From an uncultured bacterium (GTDB lineage: Bacteria; Myxococcota_A; Polyangia; Polyangiales; Houyiibacteriaceae): a stretch of DNA of 64,000 nucleotides. This document shows positions 61,334 to 64,000 of the stretch, one piece after another. The DNA lies in the NCBI GenBank assembly GCA_938024995.1, contig CALJDU010000043.1, forward strand, positions 40,833 to 104,832, read 5' to 3'. The notes below the pieces were generated by a model that was not told where the DNA came from, ran no database searches, and was given only the letters and a program-made list of their open reading frames with translations. Both the position numbers and the translations under genes were made by a program. Numbering within the stretch: position 1 is the stretch's first letter; each line of letters opens with the position of its first letter.

Positions 61334-62941
61334 GTGTCGGAGAGAGTGAGGCGCGGACCGAGCCGCGTACCGGTGGTGCGCGTCGGGAGGGTCAACGACG
61401 CGGTCAACGCGTCGCTGGACCAGACCGCGAAGTATCGCGACCTCTGGATCGTTGGCGAGGTGAGCGACGTCCACTGGAAGGCCGGCAACGTCTACTTCTC
61501 CCTCAACGACTGGACCGAGGTCGCGCGGATCCGGGTGGTCATGTTGGGCGTCGACCGCGCTCGCTTGGCTCCGTCGCTGCGAAACGGCGAACGCGTGAAG
61601 GTTCGCGGGAACCTCAACGTGCATCGCCAGTCCGGTGCTTATGGGTTGCGCGGGAAGTTCGTGCAGCTGGTCGGCGAGGGCGATCTCGCGCGCCGGTTCG
61701 CCGAGACGAAAGCGAAGCTCGACGCGGAAGGCTTGCTCGCTCAAGAGCGCAAGCGACCGCTCCCGAGAGTTCCTCGGGTTGTTGGAGTCGTGACGAGCAG
61801 ATCCGGCGCCGCCCTTCGTGATGTCCTGCGCGTGGCGGATGGTCGCGCGCCGGTGCGGATCGTCGTGGCCGACTGTCGCGTGCAAGGGGACCGGGCGCCG
61901 CGCGAGATCGAGGTCGCGATTCGATCCATTCAGCGCGTGCCTGATCTCGATGTCGTGATCGTGACGCGCGGCGGCGGGTCGGCCGAGGACCTATGGGCGT
62001 TCAACGAAGAGCGGGTCGCGCGCGCGATCGCGGCCTGCCGGGTGCCGGTCGTGAGCGGGGTTGGGCACGAGCGCGACATCTGCTTGAGCGATCTGGTCGC
62101 CGATGTTCGCGCGGCGACGCCCTCGAACGCCGCCGAGCTCGTGGTGCCCGAGATGGAGACGCTCCGGCGGCAGGTCCGCGAACTGGATCGCCGGCTCCAT
62201 CAGAGCGTGCTCAAGGAGATCCGCGCGCGGCGTCTCTCGCTCAGCGTCAGCCAAGGGGCGCTTCGCGATCCGCGGGCGGCCCTCAAGAACTCGCGCGTTC
62301 GTTTGGAGCGTGTGAACGGAAAACTGGTGGGCGCTCAGCGCGGGCTGATGCGCGCGCGTCGTCGTGGACTGGGTAAGCATCGCGAACGCCTGACCGCGCG
62401 GGATCCGCGCGCGGTGCTTCGGCGTGACGCGGAGCGCTTGGGCGGGTTACGGGCGCGGCTGGAGCAGGCGGCGCGAAAGATGGTCGGGACGCGACGGGCG
62501 TCGCATGGCGCGGCGCTCCTCACATTGGTCGATCGGGATCCACGCCGGCAGGTGCAGGCGCAACGCGCAGAGGTCGCGGCGCTTCACGCGCGCTTGGTGC
62601 AGCAAGCGACGCGTGACGCGGAGGCGCGGCGCGGCGCCTTGATGACGGGGAGGGCGCGGGTCCTCGCAGGAGGTCGCCCGCTCTTGCGTCGCGCGCGAGG
62701 TCGCCTCGGCGGGCTCGCGGGGAAGCTCTCCACCCTCTCGCCCCTCTCGGTGCTCGAGCGGGGCTACGCGATCGTGCTCGCGGACGGACGTGAGGTGCGC
62801 TCGGTCACGCAGGTTGAGCCAGGTGATGAGGTCGTCGTGCGCGTGATGGACGGTGAGCTTCAGGCGACCGTGACCGACAAGAAGACGATCGCGCAGGACG
62901 AGCTCTCCCCCGACGTTCTCTCGCGGAGGGAGAAGGGATGA
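61334..62941 (+). CDS. xseA: Exodeoxyribonuclease VII large subunit
   Basis: 535 residues from GTG at 61334. N-terminal OB-fold (DLWIVGEVSDV ... GNVYFSLNDW), then catalytic-region blocks VVTSRSGAALRDVL, VTRGGGSAEDLWAFNEERVARAI and VGHERDICLSDLVADVRAATPSNAAEL. A long Arg-rich coiled coil (~280-460) and a C-terminal small domain (LSPLSVLERGYAIV) follow. It works with the small subunit XseB in processive single-strand DNA degradation; xseB is not adjacent. Overlaps aroE by 4 nt. Confidence 0.96.
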   Translation: MSERVRRGPSRVPVVRVGRVNDAVNASLDQTAKYRDLWIVGEVSDVHWKAGNVYFSLNDWTEVARIRVVMLGVDRARLAPSLRNGERVKVRGNLNVHRQSGAYGLRGKFVQLVGEGDLARRFAETKAKLDAEGLLAQERKRPLPRVPRVVGVVTSRSGAALRDVLRVADGRAPVRIVVADCRVQGDRAPREIEVAIRSIQRVPDLDVVIVTRGGGSAEDLWAFNEERVARAIAACRVPVVSGVGHERDICLSDLVADVRAATPSNAAELVVPEMETLRRQVRELDRRLHQSVLKEIRARRLSLSVSQGALRDPRAALKNSRVRLERVNGKLVGAQRGLMRARRRGLGKHRERLTARDPRAVLRRDAERLGGLRARLEQAARKMVGTRRASHGAALLTLVDRDPRRQVQAQRAEVAALHARLVQQATRDAEARRGALMTGRARVLAGGRPLLRRARGRLGGLAGKLSTLSPLSVLERGYAIVLADGREVRSVTQVEPGDEVVVRVMDGELQATVTDKKTIAQDELSPDVLSRREKG

Positions 62942-63756
62942 GGGTCTTCGGCATCTTGGGGTATCCGCTCACGCACACGCGCTCGCCCGCGATGCATCAG
63001 GCGGCGCTTCGGGCGCGCGGGATCGATGGCGCCTACATGAAGTTTGAGGTCCGCGAGGCGAACCTGGTCCAGGGGGTTCAGGAGCTTCGTGAGCTCGGCG
63101 TCGAGGGCTACAACGTGACGCTTCCTTACAAGGAGGCGATCATCCCGTTGCTCGACGGCGTCGATGACACGGCGCGCGCGATCGGTGCGGTGAACACGGT
63201 GGTGCGGGTTGGTGGAGAGTACGTCGGGACCAACACCGACGCCGCAGGGCTGACCATGAGCTTGGTCGAAGAGAACGTCCGCCTCTCGGGAACGACCGCG
63301 ATCGTGATCGGCGCGGGTGGCGCGGCGAGAGCGGCGACCGTGGGCTTGTCGTTCGGCGGCGCGTTCGAGGTCAAGGTCGCCGCGCGTCGCTTTACGCAAG
63401 CGCGCAGCCTCACGCGAGACACCCAGATCGGACTGCCGCTCGATCTCGCCTACGTTGGCGAGCACTTCCAAGACTGCAAGCTCTTGGTTCAGGCGACGAG
63501 CGCGACGCTCCACGGTCGCGCGGACGCACAAGCGTTCGCCGACAGCCTTCCGCTCGACGAGCTCCCCGATGACTGCGTGGTGGTCGACCTGGTCTACGAA
63601 CCGGAGTGGACGACGGTTCGGCTCGCGGCGGCCGCGATGGGGCTGAAGACGGTCGGAGGCCTAGGCATGTTGCTGCATCAAGGCGCGGCCGCGTTTGAGC
63701 GGTGGACCGGCGAGAGCGCGCCGCTCGACGCGATGCGCGCTGCGATCACAAAGTAG
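62938..63756 (+). CDS. aroE: Shikimate dehydrogenase
   Basis: 272 residues. The N-terminal shikimate-binding block GYPLTHTRSPAMH, catalytic Lys in YNVTLPYKEAI (~69), GTNTDAAGL, NADP-binding GAGGAARA and C-terminal GLGMLLHQGAAAFERWTG are all present. It reduces 3-dehydroshikimate to shikimate in aromatic amino-acid synthesis. ATG at 62938 with GGAGGGAGAAGGG upstream, overlapping xseA by 4 nt, so probably co-translated. Confidence 0.96.
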   Translation: MRVFGILGYPLTHTRSPAMHQAALRARGIDGAYMKFEVREANLVQGVQELRELGVEGYNVTLPYKEAIIPLLDGVDDTARAIGAVNTVVRVGGEYVGTNTDAAGLTMSLVEENVRLSGTTAIVIGAGGAARAATVGLSFGGAFEVKVAARRFTQARSLTRDTQIGLPLDLAYVGEHFQDCKLLVQATSATLHGRADAQAFADSLPLDELPDDCVVVDLVYEPEWTTVRLAAAAMGLKTVGGLGMLLHQGAAAFERWTGESAPLDAMRAAITK

Positions 63757-63830
63757 AGCGGGACCGCGAGGGCGCTCGGTCTAATGTGCACGCGGTCTAA
63801 AGGTCGAGTCGGTCGGTTCGCTTGAGGACA

Positions 63831-63941
63831 CCGATATTGGAAAGCGACGAAGGAGCGCGGAGCGGAGCGAACATGGGAGGGAGGCTCCAAATCATTTACT
63901 TATTTGGAGGGAGGGGCGGACAGTCCCTCCAAGAATATCGG
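63831..63941. repeat. Nested inverted repeat with copy E of the dispersed element
   Basis: Outer arms ccgatatt (63831-63838) and aatatcgg (63934-63941) enclose an inner stem ctccaaat/atttggag (63885-63892, 63902-63909; loop catttactt). Flanking ggaggga/tccctcc tracts could also pair. The left half carries the family core gcggagcggagcgaac (~63857). It lies about 75 bp after the aroE stop and could act as a terminator or mobile repeat. Confidence 0.65.
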
Positions 63942-64000
63942 ACCACGCGATTTCGAGGCAACAGAGCGGAAACCGCCTCCGCTACGGACGGTCGAGAACG

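Noticed and set aside
1..64000. CRISPR array, prophage, IS element, rRNA
   Set aside because: No regularly spaced short repeats, integrase/transposase genes or rRNA sequence found anywhere in the window.

Overview
The window is about 64 kb of very GC-rich, gene-dense bacterial chromosome. Its composition, the many lipoproteins of unknown role, PEGA, VIT/VWA, AgmX/PglI and Cys-rich repeat proteins, and large TPR proteins all suggest a myxobacterium (Myxococcota, perhaps Polyangiales/Sandaracinaceae-like). That placement is inference from gene style. I found no rRNA, tRNA, CRISPR array, insertion sequence or prophage.

Layout: (1) A PEGA protein runs off the left edge, followed by a non-coding ~228-bp imperfect repeat. 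(2) From 13,513 leftward to 2,161 a tightly overlapping six-gene operon handles cation and osmotic homeostasis: a CPA-type antiporter, TrkA, TrkH, a 1,501-residue antiporter fused to a coiled coil and an AAA-like/winged-helix module, an MscS channel and a PLP-dependent D-cysteine desulfhydrase-like enzyme. (3) From 13.9 to 25.9 kb lie a Pro/Gln lipoprotein, a fatty-acid/sterol-hydroxylase-like protein, a METTL9/DREV-type methyltransferase overlapping a second methyltransferase, a LysM-MepA murein endopeptidase, SixA, a Kelch lipoprotein, an FHA protein and a lipoprotein with a C-type lectin domain between two helix-hairpin-helix segments. (4) From 26 to 34.7 kb are a 1,431-residue TPR protein and a moxR-DUF58-transglutaminase operon. 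(5) From 34.9 to 42.5 kb are a CRP-like regulator, an OmpR-type two-component pair, an outer-membrane barrel, a Cys-rich repeat lipoprotein, a small lipoprotein and a TPR-like protein. The last faces an Hsp90-family chaperone across a tandem repeat. (6) A low-GC island precedes dnaN. Then come a beta-propeller-like protein, a DMT transporter and a GT21 ceramide-glucosyltransferase-like enzyme. (7) From 50.2 to 58.8 kb are two tandem giant lipoprotein paralogues (FecR-like, VIT, VWA, TPR), followed by an SH3-like protein, another VWA lipoprotein, a methylmalonyl-CoA-epimerase-like VOC protein, xseA and aroE.

The strongest second-look items are the antiporter/AAA-like fusion, the bacterial METTL9-like protein, the Hsp90/TPR pair, the dispersed intergenic repeat family, the DxSxG change shared by three VWA proteins, and the AT-rich island at dnaN. 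Family assignments come from reading motifs by eye; no database search was run.
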